Below the pieces are notes generated by a model. That model ran no database searches. It worked only from the letters and a program-made list of their open reading frames with translations, and was not told where the DNA came from. A stretch of 64,000 nt of DNA. Origin: JAHBNG01 sp039028975 (GTDB taxonomy: Bacteria; Chloroflexota; Anaerolineae; Caldilineales; Caldilineaceae). Below, piece after piece: positions 51,318 to 60,143 of this stretch; position 1 is the stretch's first letter, and every line of letters begins with the position of its first letter. Location of the stretch: contig JBCCHB010000015.1 in NCBI GenBank assembly GCA_039028975.1, forward strand, positions 85,779-149,778, read 5' to 3'. The position numbers were made by a program, and so were the translations under genes.

Positions 51318-52818
51318 CCGAATATCCTGGCAGTTCAGTCGGATAACTGGGGTAATCCTGAAACAAGAGCCTAGCATCTGGATCAGCCAGGTACGTCTCA
51401 TCGATCTTGGGGTACTCTTTCCAGGCCAATTCGCCTCCTTGTTCCCTTACGGCTTCATTTGCGCCAACAGAGGCCAAATAGGCAAGTAGATTCTCCTTCA
51501 TCGTCATCTTTGCTAGGCTGCCATCCTCGTTTGCCAAATTCCGCGCCTCTGCGGGATCAACCTGGCGATCAAAGAAGAACTCACTCTGGTCACCTGCCGA
51601 GTAGACATACTTCCAGCGTTCACTGACGGCCATATAGATGGCCCGATCTTCTTTGGCAAACTGGGCATAGACGATCCGCTCAGGGTCTGGATTGGCGGCG
51701 ATTTGGGCCAAGTCCTGACCATCTACATTTAGCGCGTCCAGACCTAGAGCCTCGTTTGAACCGTTGGCCGCACCCACTACAGTGGGGAGCAGATCACATA
51801 AGGATGTAGCAGTCGCACAGCGCGCTCCCATGGGAAAGCGTTCAGGATAACGCACAATCATAGGGACCCGAGCCGAGGCATCATGCATGCTCCGTTTGCC
51901 GAAGCAACCCAAGTCGCCCAAGTGTTCACCATGATCCGAAGCAAAGAGAATCAGCGTATTGTCCAGTTGACCTGTCTCCTCCAACGCGTTCAGGATGCGG
52001 CCGACCTGATAGTCGACAAAGGAGATGGTGGCGTAGTAGTAGGCAATGATCAGACGGATCAGATTCATGTCCAGGCCTCGGTCTCGATACTTATAGCGAT
52101 TTTGGAAGCGGTTGACCCAAGTATGGAGGGATTCACTATTCTCCGGGATAAAGGGCAGGGGCATCTCTGGGACGCGGTAGAGCTTATGCCAAGGCTTGGG
52201 TGGTGCAAAGGGTGGATGAGGATGGATGTAACTGGAATAGAGACACCAAGGTTGCTCACCATTGGCAGACTCACGCACAAAGCGCTCACTCTCGGTGCCG
52301 ACCCACTGGGTGGGATGAGCCTCTGCGGGTAGGGTGGAGACTTGGGGAATGTAGTACATATCACCCCGTGCGCCGTGGGCTTCGTAGTAGTCGTAATCGT
52401 TATCCCGCAGCCAAGCTATGTACTCATCTGCATCGGGGTCGGCCGTTACCTCCTCCTGGGATTGGCGAGATTGAAAGCCTCTCAGGGCCTGCCTATCGGG
52501 TGTAAAGTGACACTTGCCAATGGCGTGGGTTCGGTATCCCTGTTCCCCCAAGAGCGCGGGATAGGACGCGCCGTTATCGTCCATCATAGGGCCGTTATCG
52601 AATAACCCCGTCTTCTGGGGATAGAGGCCATAGTGCATACAGCAGCGGGCCGGGCAGCAGACAGGTGAGGGAGAGAAGCAGTTGGTAAAGGCCGTCCCCT
52701 CTGCAACCAAGCGGTCCAAGTGGGGCGTCTTGATAATGGGGTTGCCCAAGGCATGGATGGTGTCTGCACGCTGCATGTCGGTAAAGAGGATTAGGATATT
52801 GGGGCGGTGGTTCTTCAT
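51307..52818 (-). CDS. Sulfatase (type I, formylglycine-dependent)
   Basis: It is predicted to hydrolyse a sulfate ester; the substrate is unknown. The N-terminus has RPNILILFTDMQRAD, where the common second metal-binding Asp of the TDD motif is Met15. The signature C-x-P-x-R is C54-C-P-A-R in SPVCCPARCC, so the FGly precursor is Cys54 and requires a maturase. FASDHGEHLGDLGCFGK supplies further metal ligands. It has 503 residues, with no signal peptide, so it is probably cytoplasmic. The C-terminus is normal in length (it ends in GYSDAI) although the next gene is truncated. The transcript continues into the M20 fragment. ATG at 52818. Confidence 0.9.
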   Translation of the reverse strand: MKNHRPNILILFTDMQRADTIHALGNPIIKTPHLDRLVAEGTAFTNCFSPSPVCCPARCCMHYGLYPQKTGLFDNGPMMDDNGASYPALLGEQGYRTHAIGKCHFTPDRQALRGFQSRQSQEEVTADPDADEYIAWLRDNDYDYYEAHGARGDMYYIPQVSTLPAEAHPTQWVGTESERFVRESANGEQPWCLYSSYIHPHPPFAPPKPWHKLYRVPEMPLPFIPENSESLHTWVNRFQNRYKYRDRGLDMNLIRLIIAYYYATISFVDYQVGRILNALEETGQLDNTLILFASDHGEHLGDLGCFGKRSMHDASARVPMIVRYPERFPMGARCATATSLCDLLPTVVGAANGSNEALGLDALNVDGQDLAQIAANPDPERIVYAQFAKEDRAIYMAVSERWKYVYSAGDQSEFFFDRQVDPAEARNLANEDGSLAKMTMKENLLAYLASVGANEAVREQGGELAWKEYPKIDETYLADPDARLLFQDYPSYPTELPGYSDAI

Positions 52819-53145
52819 AGTCTCCTCGGTTCTGGTATGGCCCTTTTGTATTCGTCGTTAATCAGTCCACTTCTTACATACTGGGTAAAAAAGCTTTCAG
52901 CTAATCAGCCGTCAGCTAAGTCGAAGCGGCCACTGGGCGAGCAGCCAGAATTTGGCCGTATTTTGCGGTCGATCTTTAGACTTTCCTATACTGCCCTGAA
53001 ATAAACAAAGATGGAAAGATTAGAAAGATTAAGAATTTGCGCAATCTTCTACTCTTTGTTCGATTTTCATCCCCTGTGGTGTAGCCTCTTGCATATTTAA
53101 CTACAAGAAAATAGACACAAAGTTTAGGTCGGTAAGCGAGTATGG
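52819..53145. other. Gap between the oxygenase-like gene and the sulfatase
   Basis: No gene is seen. It contains family 3 repeat copy 2 (53055-53104). The remaining sequence has no clear promoter or terminator. Confidence 0.4.
53055..53104 (-). repeat. Family 3 repeat, copy 2
   Basis: On the minus strand it starts GTAGTTAAATATGCAAGAGG and contains ACCACAGGGGATGAAAATCG. It aligns with 13203-13253 over 50 bp with roughly six differences. Both copies are in intergenic DNA, about 40 kb apart. Confidence 0.6.
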
Positions 53146-54018
53146 TCAAAAAAGATTCAGATAGGCTTCAAAGTACCCTTCGCTCGTCGTGAAGCGGGAG
53201 TCAGAGATCGAGCCGGATGCAGAAGCTGGGCCACGATTAGGCAGCACAAACCGTCGTTCTGGAAAGGGGAGTGAAAAGAAGGCAAATGAAAACCGCTCTG
53301 CCGTCACATCCTGAGCGAGCTTCACTCGGTGATTCAGGGCTTTGATGGCTCCATCAGACCACAGTTCCATGAGGTACCCCGGAAAGAGAACAACTTGTCT
53401 ACTCGCTGGAATGGACTGCCAGATAGTACATCCCGCCCTATCTTTCAACTCCGCTTCCAGCTCACCGTCCATGCCAAAGGGGAATACGGTAAAGAGAGAT
53501 ACATCAGGGTGGGCAGAAAGCCGGGTATTGTCGGCTGCAGCAGTGGCAAAATTCTCAATCGGAGGATAATAATTGCAAGAGACCATATGTCCCATATGCT
53601 GTTGGTAAAAGTCTAGCAATCCGGAGAGCTTTAACTCTTCTAGGAGGCTGATCTCCAAAGATTGAATCAACGGTCGAATCTGCTGCCAGCTTTCTGTCAG
53701 GAAATTCTGGAACTCCACTGGATAGCGAATCACCTCATAAAAATTGGAGAAGACAAAGGTACTCACCAGATCATCTGCGGCCTGATTGCTGCTATCTGTC
53801 TGCCCTTGGTAAGAATAGCCATCAAACCCGTAGCCAAAATATTGCTGTAGATAGCGCTCTTTATACAACGGATCGGCTTGAATAAACCGATTGAAGCTTT
53901 CCTGCAACTCAGCGACTGAAAAGGCTGGGATCGATGTGATCAGATACCCATCTCTCTTCAACAGTTCTATACCGTGAGGGGGAATGGTGTACCCATCTTG
54001 AGCAGAGGGATGAATCAT
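53146..54018 (-). CDS. 2-oxoglutarate/Fe(II) oxygenase-like protein (isopenicillin-N-synthase type)
   Basis: The 290-residue protein carries the iron triad layout of this superfamily: H170 and D172 in LSAHPDVSLF, and a distal His at about 230 in ALNHRVKLA. An Arg about ten residues later in ERFSFAFFS could bind the oxoglutarate carboxylate. The early region ELLKRDGYLITSIP is also typical of IPNS-like enzymes. Substrate unknown. It lies directly downstream of the TPP-controlled transport operon in the same direction, but a hairpin with a T-run at 54060-54116 separates them, so it is probably an independent gene. Confidence 0.8.
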   Translation of the reverse strand: MIHPSAQDGYTIPPHGIELLKRDGYLITSIPAFSVAELQESFNRFIQADPLYKERYLQQYFGYGFDGYSYQGQTDSSNQAADDLVSTFVFSNFYEVIRYPVEFQNFLTESWQQIRPLIQSLEISLLEELKLSGLLDFYQQHMGHMVSCNYYPPIENFATAAADNTRLSAHPDVSLFTVFPFGMDGELEAELKDRAGCTIWQSIPASRQVVLFPGYLMELWSDGAIKALNHRVKLAQDVTAERFSFAFFSLPFPERRFVLPNRGPASASGSISDSRFTTSEGYFEAYLNLF

Positions 54019-54059
54019 AACAATGCTTCTTTAAAAGATGGTTTCTATAGTCTTTAAGA

Positions 54060-54116
54060 AAAAGATTTTCCAGTTGTCCCCTGAGCTTGTCGAAGGGCGG
54101 CGGGAAAATCTTTTTC
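54060..54116 (-). terminator. Terminator-like inverted repeat after the thiamine-precursor transport operon
   Basis: AAAAAGATTTTCC (54060-54072) and GGAAAATCTTTTT (54104-54116) are perfect inverted copies, and the minus-strand transcript ends in a T-rich tract. The loop contains CCCTGAGCTTGTCGAAGGG (54080-54098), a short palindromic sequence I have seen as a dispersed repeat in many bacterial genomes. Confidence 0.6.
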
Positions 54117-54132
54117 TGGATATCTATAAGAG

Positions 54133-54218
54133 CCTAGGAATGAGTTGTAAATAACTTGCCCGTTTCAATCGGGTGTAGCCCCTTCAGGTGCTCAAGTTAT
54201 TGAATTCCCGTTCCTAAA
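54133..54218. repeat. Family 2 inverted-repeat element overlapping the ABC ATPase stop codon
   Basis: The left arm CCTAGGAATGAGTTGTAAAT (54133-54152) continues into AACTTG. The right arm 54193-54218, read in reverse, gives TTAGGAACGGGAATTCAATA. The last six codons of the ATPase gene lie in the right arm, so the repeat sets the protein's C-terminus. Confidence 0.55.
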
Positions 54219-54979
54219 GATGCCATGACACTCCGTTTATACTCTAGAAATCGCTTGTCCAAAATCGTCTCCTCATGGCGCGGATGAGGCAGATCAATGG
54301 ACAGATCAGCGGCGATACGGCCGGGGCGTGGGCTAAAGACCAATACCCTATCCCCTAGTAGTAGCGCCTCATCGATATCGTGGGTGATAAAGAGGATCGT
54401 CTTTTGAAAACGGGTGCGGACGTCCAGTAGCCACTGTTGCAATGACCGTCTCGTCAGGGCATCCAGCGCGCCAAATGGTTCATCCAAGAGCAAAATTTCT
54501 TGCCTAGCCAAAAATGTGCGCAGCAAAGCCGCCCGCTGCCGCATTCCGCCAGACAAGCTGCTAGGCCATGCGTTCTCAAAGCCCTCCAAACCGAAAAGAG
54601 GCAGCAGCTCTCGCGCTTCGTTGCGGGCTGAGTCTTGATTCTCTCCGGCCAATTCTGCACCCAAAATTACGTTATTGAGTACTGTACGCCAAGGCAGCAG
54701 AGCATCCCGCTGGGGCATGTAGCCAAAGCGTCCTCGCCGTCCTGCGGCTTGGGGCAATGGGATACCCTGAAGCAAAATCTCGCCACTCTCCGGCTCTTCT
54801 AGCCCAGCCAGCAGCCGGAAGAGGGTGGATTTGCCACAACCGCTTGGGCCAATGATGGTCAGAAACTCTCCTGTCTCGACCTGAAAGCTCAGATCAACAA
54901 CAGCCTGAACTTGGCGTGGCAGGCGTTGGGTAGAGCTTTGGCCGTACGTTTTGGAGAGATTCTGTATGGTTAGGAGCAT
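54197..54979 (-). CDS. ABC transporter ATP-binding protein, SsuB/TauB/ThiZ type
   Basis: It energises uptake of a thiamine precursor, judging by the TPP riboswitch in front of the operon. Walker A is GPSGCGKST (about residue 43), the signature is LSGGMRQR, Walker B is ILLLDEPFGALD, and an H-loop sits in LFITHDIDEALLLGDRV. The sequence DALTRRSLQQWL is typical of the nitrate/sulfonate/thiamine-precursor group. It has 260 residues. Its ATG overlaps the stop of the binding-protein gene (TAATG). It is the last gene of the riboswitch-controlled operon; its final codons are supplied by a repeat element. Confidence 0.9.
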   Translation of the reverse strand: MLLTIQNLSKTYGQSSTQRLPRQVQAVVDLSFQVETGEFLTIIGPSGCGKSTLFRLLAGLEEPESGEILLQGIPLPQAAGRRGRFGYMPQRDALLPWRTVLNNVILGAELAGENQDSARNEARELLPLFGLEGFENAWPSSLSGGMRQRAALLRTFLARQEILLLDEPFGALDALTRRSLQQWLLDVRTRFQKTILFITHDIDEALLLGDRVLVFSPRPGRIAADLSIDLPHPRHEETILDKRFLEYKRSVMASLGTGIQ

Positions 54980-55989
54980 TAGGGCAAAAATTCGTTAGTA
55001 AAGGCACTTTCCCCGTCAAATGATTCGATGATTCCATGTTCAATCAGGAAATTAGCATAATTCTGCCAGATATCGCCAGACTGAATGCCCCATTGTGCTG
55101 CTTCGGCCTGATATTCGTTGGCGAGCCATGCCTGGCTGGCCTGAACCAACTCGGCATCCAGATCGGGATTGGCTGCCAGCAGAATCTCTGCCGCATCGCC
55201 TGGATTTTCAATGGCAAACTCAAAGCCTTTGGCTGATGCTGTAACAAACGCGCGCACCATCTCAGGATCGTCAGCAATCAACGTCTCATTGGTAATCAGA
55301 ATTGGCGTATAGTAGTCGGGAATGCATTCCAAGTAATCCTTGAGCATGATGATATTTAGCTCCACACCCTGCTGCTCCGCATTGATGCCGCTCCAACCAT
55401 AGAAGATCCAGGCAAAGTCCACCTGATCGGCCTCAGTCACAGAGAGAAAATCTGCCCAGCCAATATCGATAAATTCCACATCGTCGGCCGTACCGCCCTG
55501 GCACTGCATGAGCAGATCAATGGTAGGAAACTCAATCGGTGACCCAAAGCTGCCGTAACGCTTACCTGCCAAATCGGTTGGGCCTTCAATACCAGCACTG
55601 CTTCTTGAGGCAAACCCAGACGTGTTATGTTGAATAATAGCCGCAATCGATATAATAGGCACCCCTTCCACCCGGGCAAAGGTGGTCCCTTCTTGGAAGC
55701 TAACGCCAAAGTCCGCTGAGCCCGTACCCACAACCTGATGCACATCAGATTCACCAGGAATAATGATCTCCACATTGAGACCCGCCTCCTCATACCAACC
55801 CATCTCCTGGGCCACGTATAACCCGGTATGATTGGTATTGGGGGTCCAGTCCAACATCAGGGTAACATCTTTTAACGCAACAGATTCACCGCTCTGCTCG
55901 GTCTGCTGAAGTGGTACACAAGCCGCAATAAGTGAACTGACAAGCAACGTGATGATAAGCAAGAGCTTGCGTGATAGGGAGTTTTTCAT
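54979..55989 (-). CDS. ABC transporter substrate-binding lipoprotein, NMT1/THI5-like (ThiY type)
   Basis: It probably binds a formylaminopyrimidine or hydroxymethylpyrimidine-type thiamine precursor outside the membrane. The chosen ATG at 55989 gives MKNSLSRKLLLII, a lipoprotein signal peptide ending in LIAAC; AAGGAAT precedes it. The frame extends 37 codons further, but that extension has no signal-peptide logic. NMT1/THI5 features are LMLDWTPNTNHTGLYVA, GSADFGVSFQEG, GKRYGSFGSPIEFP and DFAWIFYGWSGINAE. It has 336 residues. The TPP riboswitch strengthens the thiamine link; the exact ligand is inferred. Confidence 0.88.
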   Translation of the reverse strand: MKNSLSRKLLLIITLLVSSLIAACVPLQQTEQSGESVALKDVTLMLDWTPNTNHTGLYVAQEMGWYEEAGLNVEIIIPGESDVHQVVGTGSADFGVSFQEGTTFARVEGVPIISIAAIIQHNTSGFASRSSAGIEGPTDLAGKRYGSFGSPIEFPTIDLLMQCQGGTADDVEFIDIGWADFLSVTEADQVDFAWIFYGWSGINAEQQGVELNIIMLKDYLECIPDYYTPILITNETLIADDPEMVRAFVTASAKGFEFAIENPGDAAEILLAANPDLDAELVQASQAWLANEYQAEAAQWGIQSGDIWQNYANFLIEHGIIESFDGESAFTNEFLP

Positions 55990-56142
55990 TCTGTATTCCT
56001 TTCTTTCTGTTTGGTTTATACTGAAATCAAATTGAGAATCGTCATTTTCAGATATTGTAGTGCAGCTTGGAGTCGCATTACTCCATTCGTAATTCAACAA
56101 TTCGCAAATTCAACAATTAATTATTCTCCGTTCTGCCAAACC

Positions 56143-56946
56143 CTACTCTCTTCGCTTCTCAAAGTACCAAGGCATAGCCCAGCGCTCTATGCCAAAGACA
56201 GCCAAAAAGAGCAGAATACTCAACAGGGATGTAATCACAATAGCCGTAAAGACCTGAGCTGTTTTAAATGCGGCTGATGAGCGTAAAAGATAGATGCCAA
56301 GCCCTTGTTTGGCTCCAACCCACTCACCCACAATGGCACCGACCACGCTGTAGGTCGCGGCAATCTTCAAACCTGAGAAAAAGTAGGGCAGCGCAGCCGG
56401 GAGCCGCACCTTTAGCCAAATCTGCCACCATGTAGCGCCCATTGAACGAAACAGATCGATGAGCTCCGGCTCGGCCGCGGCCAGCCCATCTGTCGTGTTA
56501 ATGGCGATGGGAAAAAAACAGAAGAGCGTGACCACAATCACTTTAGGAACGATGCCAAAGCCAAACCAGATAATCAGCAGGGGGGCCAATGCCAGAATCG
56601 GTATGGTTTGGGAAATGACAAGCAAGGGATAGATAGCTCTGCGCAACCAAGGCGAAAAATCGAGGATGGCCGCGACGGCGATACCTGTTGAGATCGCAAC
56701 CCCGATGCCAATGGCCACTTCTAACATGGTTTGCCCAACGTGGGGAGCCAAAAGTCCACGGGTCTCCCAGAATGCCTGACCAATGGCGGATGGTGGGGGG
56801 ACAATCCACTTAGGAACAGCCAAGAGCCAAACAACTAGCTCCCAAATAACCAAGAGCATAACCAGTAACGTGGCAGGAAGAAGAAGCCGGTTCACGATGG
56901 TTCTATGGCCTATCGATAGTGGTTCGATACTTGGACGTTTTCTCAT
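56143..56946 (-). CDS. ABC transporter permease, ThiX/SsuC type
   Basis: Membrane subunit of the transporter with about six helices. The cytoplasmic EAA loop is EPELIDLFRSMGATWWQIW with KVRLPAALPYFFSGLKIA after it. Strings such as LAPLLIIWFGFGIVPKVI are typical of the group. ATG at 56946 is used; a GTG at 56973 is an alternative. The start overlaps the end of the thiamine-binding gene by 44 bp, showing coupling. It has 267 residues from this start. It belongs to the riboswitch-controlled operon. Confidence 0.88.
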   Translation of the reverse strand: MRKRPSIEPLSIGHRTIVNRLLLPATLLVMLLVIWELVVWLLAVPKWIVPPPSAIGQAFWETRGLLAPHVGQTMLEVAIGIGVAISTGIAVAAILDFSPWLRRAIYPLLVISQTIPILALAPLLIIWFGFGIVPKVIVVTLFCFFPIAINTTDGLAAAEPELIDLFRSMGATWWQIWLKVRLPAALPYFFSGLKIAATYSVVGAIVGEWVGAKQGLGIYLLRSSAAFKTAQVFTAIVITSLLSILLFLAVFGIERWAMPWYFEKRRE

Positions 56947-57208
56947 CCATAGAAGAGCCGCCCTGAGCCTCACCTATTTTGATGATGGTAACCACCCGCG
57001 GCACATCTTCCACAAAGCAAGCTCGGTGGGCAGCCTTTGCCACTTCGAGGCAGGCATCTAGATCACCCTCTACTGTGGTTCCCATTGGACCCACTTCGTA
57101 TTTCAATCCCGAGGCTTGAATGATTTCGATTGCTCGATCAACAATCGGGTATACCTCCTGGCCGGTTAGGGGAAGTACTTGAATATCAACGTTGACTGTA
57201 TTGGACAT
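56903..57208 (-). CDS. MTH1187/YkoF-family thiamine-binding protein
   Basis: This 101-residue soluble protein has the family features VDIQVLPL, VDRAIEIIQASGLKYEVGPM, TTVEGDLDACLEVAKAAH and PRVVTIIKIG. Homologues bind thiamine or its precursors and often sit in thiamine transport operons. It is the first gene after the TPP riboswitch, and its end overlaps the permease. ATG at 57208 with GAAACC upstream; the ribosome binding site is weak, so translation may depend on RNA structure. Confidence 0.85.
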   Translation of the reverse strand: MSNTVNVDIQVLPLTGQEVYPIVDRAIEIIQASGLKYEVGPMGTTVEGDLDACLEVAKAAHRACFVEDVPRVVTIIKIGEAQGGSSMDEKTSKYRTTIDRP

Positions 57209-57362
57209 GGTTTCTCTTTCATGATTATTTGAGCGTTACACAGAGTCCCTCGGAGGAGGCACAGAGCGACACGGAGAAAGACTCAATAGAGCAGAAATAT
57301 CTCAGTGAATCTCTGTGAGAACTCGGTGTATCTCTGTGTCATCGCGACTCAGTGTAATGTAC

Positions 57363-57385
57363 AAAAAAACCGCCTGAAGAGGCGG
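57363..57385 (-). terminator. Intrinsic terminator of the TPP riboswitch
   Basis: On the minus strand CCGCCT, CTTC, AGGCGG followed by seven T residues (57385-57363) form a strong terminator between the aptamer and the first gene. Just upstream, CGCCAGC (57391-57385) is complementary to GCTGGCG inside the aptamer, which could act as the antiterminator. Confidence 0.9.
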
Positions 57386-57423
57386 CTGGCGAAAGATTAT
57401 ACGTCCAGAAAACGTATAGTTAC

Positions 57424-57548
57424 TATCATCCCTACGCCAGCATTACCTGGATCAGGTCTGTCGGTCATTTCCACAGTGCATAAACGTGGGGTATTCCGCC
57501 CTATGCACAAGGATAAATCTCAGCCCAGTTTTTCTGAGCGCCCGATAT
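57424..57548 (-). promoter_or_regulatory. TPP riboswitch (THI element)
   Basis: Minus-strand reading shows the conserved aptamer pieces: GGGCTGAGATT in the 5' half, then GACCTGATCCAGGTAATGCT and GGCGTAGGGA in the 3' half. GATA/TATC at the ends can close P1. When TPP is bound, the terminator at 57363 should form and switch off the transport operon. Confidence 0.95.
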
Positions 57549-57587
57549 GGTTTAAACTGTTAAAGACTCATGATCATTATGAAATAC

Positions 57588-57616
57588 ATTGTATTGGGAA
57601 GCTCATCAAAAGTCAA
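57588..57616 (-). promoter_or_regulatory. Promoter of the TPP-controlled operon
   Basis: The minus strand has TTGACT (57616-57611), a 17-bp spacer and TACAAT (57593-57588). The predicted start, at about 57580, lies about 30 nt before the aptamer. Confidence 0.8.
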
Positions 57617-57726
57617 ACCAACCCTCTCATCGTACGAATGATTCCCAATGCTTCTGTATCCGTTAGACCGCTGATATAGTAATCTCGTCTTCATCTTCGA
57701 ACAGCTAATTTCGTAAGGAGTCGACT

Positions 57727-60135
57727 ATGCCTCGCTCGATTCAGTTCTATCTTACTCTTCTGATGCTCACAGTATTGACCTTCGCGATGCAAGGGAGTGT
57801 TTTATCTATGCAAGCCGAGCCAGAAGGAGGCTTGCAAAACGCTATCCCTGCGCCGCTACAGTCCGCTCAATGCTTCGACTACATACAAAATGGCAGCTTT
57901 GAGACCAATTTGGCTTGGAATTTCGATCCCCTTACCCACGCAAATTATAGTACAGTATATTGGTATGATGGCGCACGCTCTAGCTTTCTTAGCACCCAAA
58001 ATTTAGCAGTTCCTCAGATTTGGCAGGTGATTTCGGTCCCTTTTGACGCAACAACCTTTGAAATTAGCTTCTACTCTGCAGCCATCTTTTTTGATGCTGG
58101 AGAGCAGGTCTTTGTTCAATTATTTGATGCAGGTACAGGTACACAGCTCTACTCAAATTTTGTGGTCTACAACGCGCTAAACAGTTGGGAACCCAAGACA
58201 ACTGGCATATTGGATGCATCGACGCTGGCAGGGCGCACGATTCAGATTGGCTTCCGCGTTGTCCATGACAGTGATGCCTTTTACACTGAAGTAAACCTTG
58301 ATAGCGTCAGTCTAGTTTTTTGTGAACCTGAAGAACCATCATCTACGCCTACGGATTTACCGACCAATACACCTTTACCAACGAATACACCTGTACCCAC
58401 CAGTACAGAGACGAATACCCCTTTGCCTATCAACACACCCACGGATACGCCTCCACCCACTAGCACGCCGACCAATACACCTTTGCCTACTAGAACGCCG
58501 ACCAACACACCCATACCGACGAGCACACCCACGAATACACCTTTGCCTACTAGCACACCGACCAACACATCTACCCATACACCGACCCATACGCCCACCA
58601 ATACATCGGTGCCTACACCAACGCCCACGCCTACAGTGGCTGTGATTGGGACCAAGGATAACCATGAAGATGACAATTCTTGCCAAAGTGCGAGCGCAAT
58701 TGCCACCAACGGAACCGTACAGCTCCACAGTTTTCACCAAGAGGGGGACGAGGACTGGATACAGCTCGATACCATTGAGGGAAACAAATACCTTCTTCAA
58801 GTTGACGTCCCGGAGGAATCTCAGGCAGATGTAAGCGTAAGTCTCTATGATTCGTGCGGAAGTGTGCCGGAGGAAACCCAAGATGTCACCTTTAGTCCCG
58901 GCGTGCGGCTCCAATTTAGTGGCTTAGCAGGGGGAAAGATCTATGCACATTTAAGCAATCAGGATCCCGGTATCTTTGGCAATCAAATTGAGTATACGGT
59001 CTCAGTTCGTTCCCTTGACGAGGCTGTTAAGCCTGGTGCTTTAATCTTGGTGGCAGGGTCAATCAAAGCCAATGATCCCGTGCAGCCGAACATCGACAAT
59101 GTAGTCGAATCGGTCTATCGACTCTTCCAAGAAAAGGGTTACACGGATGAGCAGATTATGTTTTTGGCACCCCAGCTCACTCTGGATGGAGTCGATGCCC
59201 TGGCTAGAGAAGACAACCTGAGGGCAGCCATCACTCAATGGGCGGTTGAAAATGTAGGGGCAGATCAGGCAGTTACTCTTTACCTCATGGATCATGGCAA
59301 TCCAGACACGTTCTATCTAGATAAACAGCGTAGTGAAGTGCTTACCCCCGGCAAACTAGACGAATGGCTAAGTGAATTAGAAGTTGCCAAGCCGGGCATA
59401 CGGGTTAATGTGGTTGTAGAGGCATGTTACTCTGGCAGCTTTATTGAAGGAACCGAATCGATCGCAAAAGAGAATCGGGTCGTGATTACATCTACCGATG
59501 CAGACAGCTTGGCCTGGGCCTCTCCCAACGGGGCCATCTTTTCAGATCATTTTATTGAAGGATTGCGTCGCAATGAGAGCTTATTCAATGCCTATCGGGA
59601 CGCCCGCGATGCAGTGGAAATTGCTTATCCGCTACAAAAAGCCCTCCTGAATGGCGATGAAAATACCCAACCCGGCGAAGAGACCGACGGTGCCCAAGCA
59701 GCCGTACGCGGTTTTGGCTTCTCTGGCACCTTGGATGACTTGAACTGGCCCCCTCATATCTTTAGCGTCACGCCGCCTGGAGAGATCGTTGATGGGCGTG
59801 GGCTGATCAGCGCCGATGTCCGCGATGATATCAAAGTCGATCAGGTTTGGGCCGTCATTTATCCACCTGATTATGCACCACCGAGTGAAAGCGAGGCACT
59901 GGTACGGGATGAAGACTTCACATCTATCTCTACTATCGTTTTGCGGGATAATGGCAACAATGCCTTTAGTTCCAACTATGGCGACTTCCGCCAGACCGGC
60001 ACATACAGAGTTGTGATCTATGCCGAAGATGAGTTGAATGTGGATGCTCGACCTGTTTCGATTGATGTTGAGGTTGGTTCAGCCGAATCAGCAGATGAGG
60101 GTCAGGAACTATACCTACCCCTGTTCAGACAATAA
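57727..60135 (+). CDS. Secreted caspase/C13-like cysteine-protease-fold protein with PPC domain and TP linker
   Basis: A signal peptide (residues 1-27) is followed by a beta-sandwich domain (about 45-200) resembling carbohydrate-binding modules (NGSFETNLAWNF, FRVVHDSDAF). A Pro-Thr linker (about 203-300) leads to a PPC-like pre-peptidase domain (about 310-430, DWIQLDTIEGNKYLLQVD). The peptidase domain (about 435-660) has the His/Cys dyad layout of the caspase/legumain clan: H523 in LYLMDHGNPD and C567 in VVEACYSGSF, followed by the ITSTDADSLAWAS strand. The C-terminus has a beta domain and ends ELYLPLFRQ. It has GTAAGGAG before the ATG at 57727. The subtilase gene follows 8 bp later, probably in one operon. 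Confidence 0.82.
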   Translation: MPRSIQFYLTLLMLTVLTFAMQGSVLSMQAEPEGGLQNAIPAPLQSAQCFDYIQNGSFETNLAWNFDPLTHANYSTVYWYDGARSSFLSTQNLAVPQIWQVISVPFDATTFEISFYSAAIFFDAGEQVFVQLFDAGTGTQLYSNFVVYNALNSWEPKTTGILDASTLAGRTIQIGFRVVHDSDAFYTEVNLDSVSLVFCEPEEPSSTPTDLPTNTPLPTNTPVPTSTETNTPLPINTPTDTPPPTSTPTNTPLPTRTPTNTPIPTSTPTNTPLPTSTPTNTSTHTPTHTPTNTSVPTPTPTPTVAVIGTKDNHEDDNSCQSASAIATNGTVQLHSFHQEGDEDWIQLDTIEGNKYLLQVDVPEESQADVSVSLYDSCGSVPEETQDVTFSPGVRLQFSGLAGGKIYAHLSNQDPGIFGNQIEYTVSVRSLDEAVKPGALILVAGSIKANDPVQPNIDNVVESVYRLFQEKGYTDEQIMFLAPQLTLDGVDALAREDNLRAAITQWAVENVGADQAVTLYLMDHGNPDTFYLDKQRSEVLTPGKLDEWLSELEVAKPGIRVNVVVEACYSGSFIEGTESIAKENRVVITSTDADSLAWASPNGAIFSDHFIEGLRRNESLFNAYRDARDAVEIAYPLQKALLNGDENTQPGEETDGAQAAVRGFGFSGTLDDLNWPPHIFSVTPPGEIVDGRGLISADVRDDIKVDQVWAVIYPPDYAPPSESEALVRDEDFTSISTIVLRDNGNNAFSSNYGDFRQTGTYRVVIYAEDELNVDARPVSIDVEVGSAESADEGQELYLPLFRQ

Positions 60136-60143
60136 TCGGTTTT

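Noticed and set aside
57305..57679. 124-codon plus-strand frame upstream of the caspase-like gene
   Set aside because: It runs antisense through the TPP riboswitch, its terminator and promoter, which explain the sequence better; no family resemblance.
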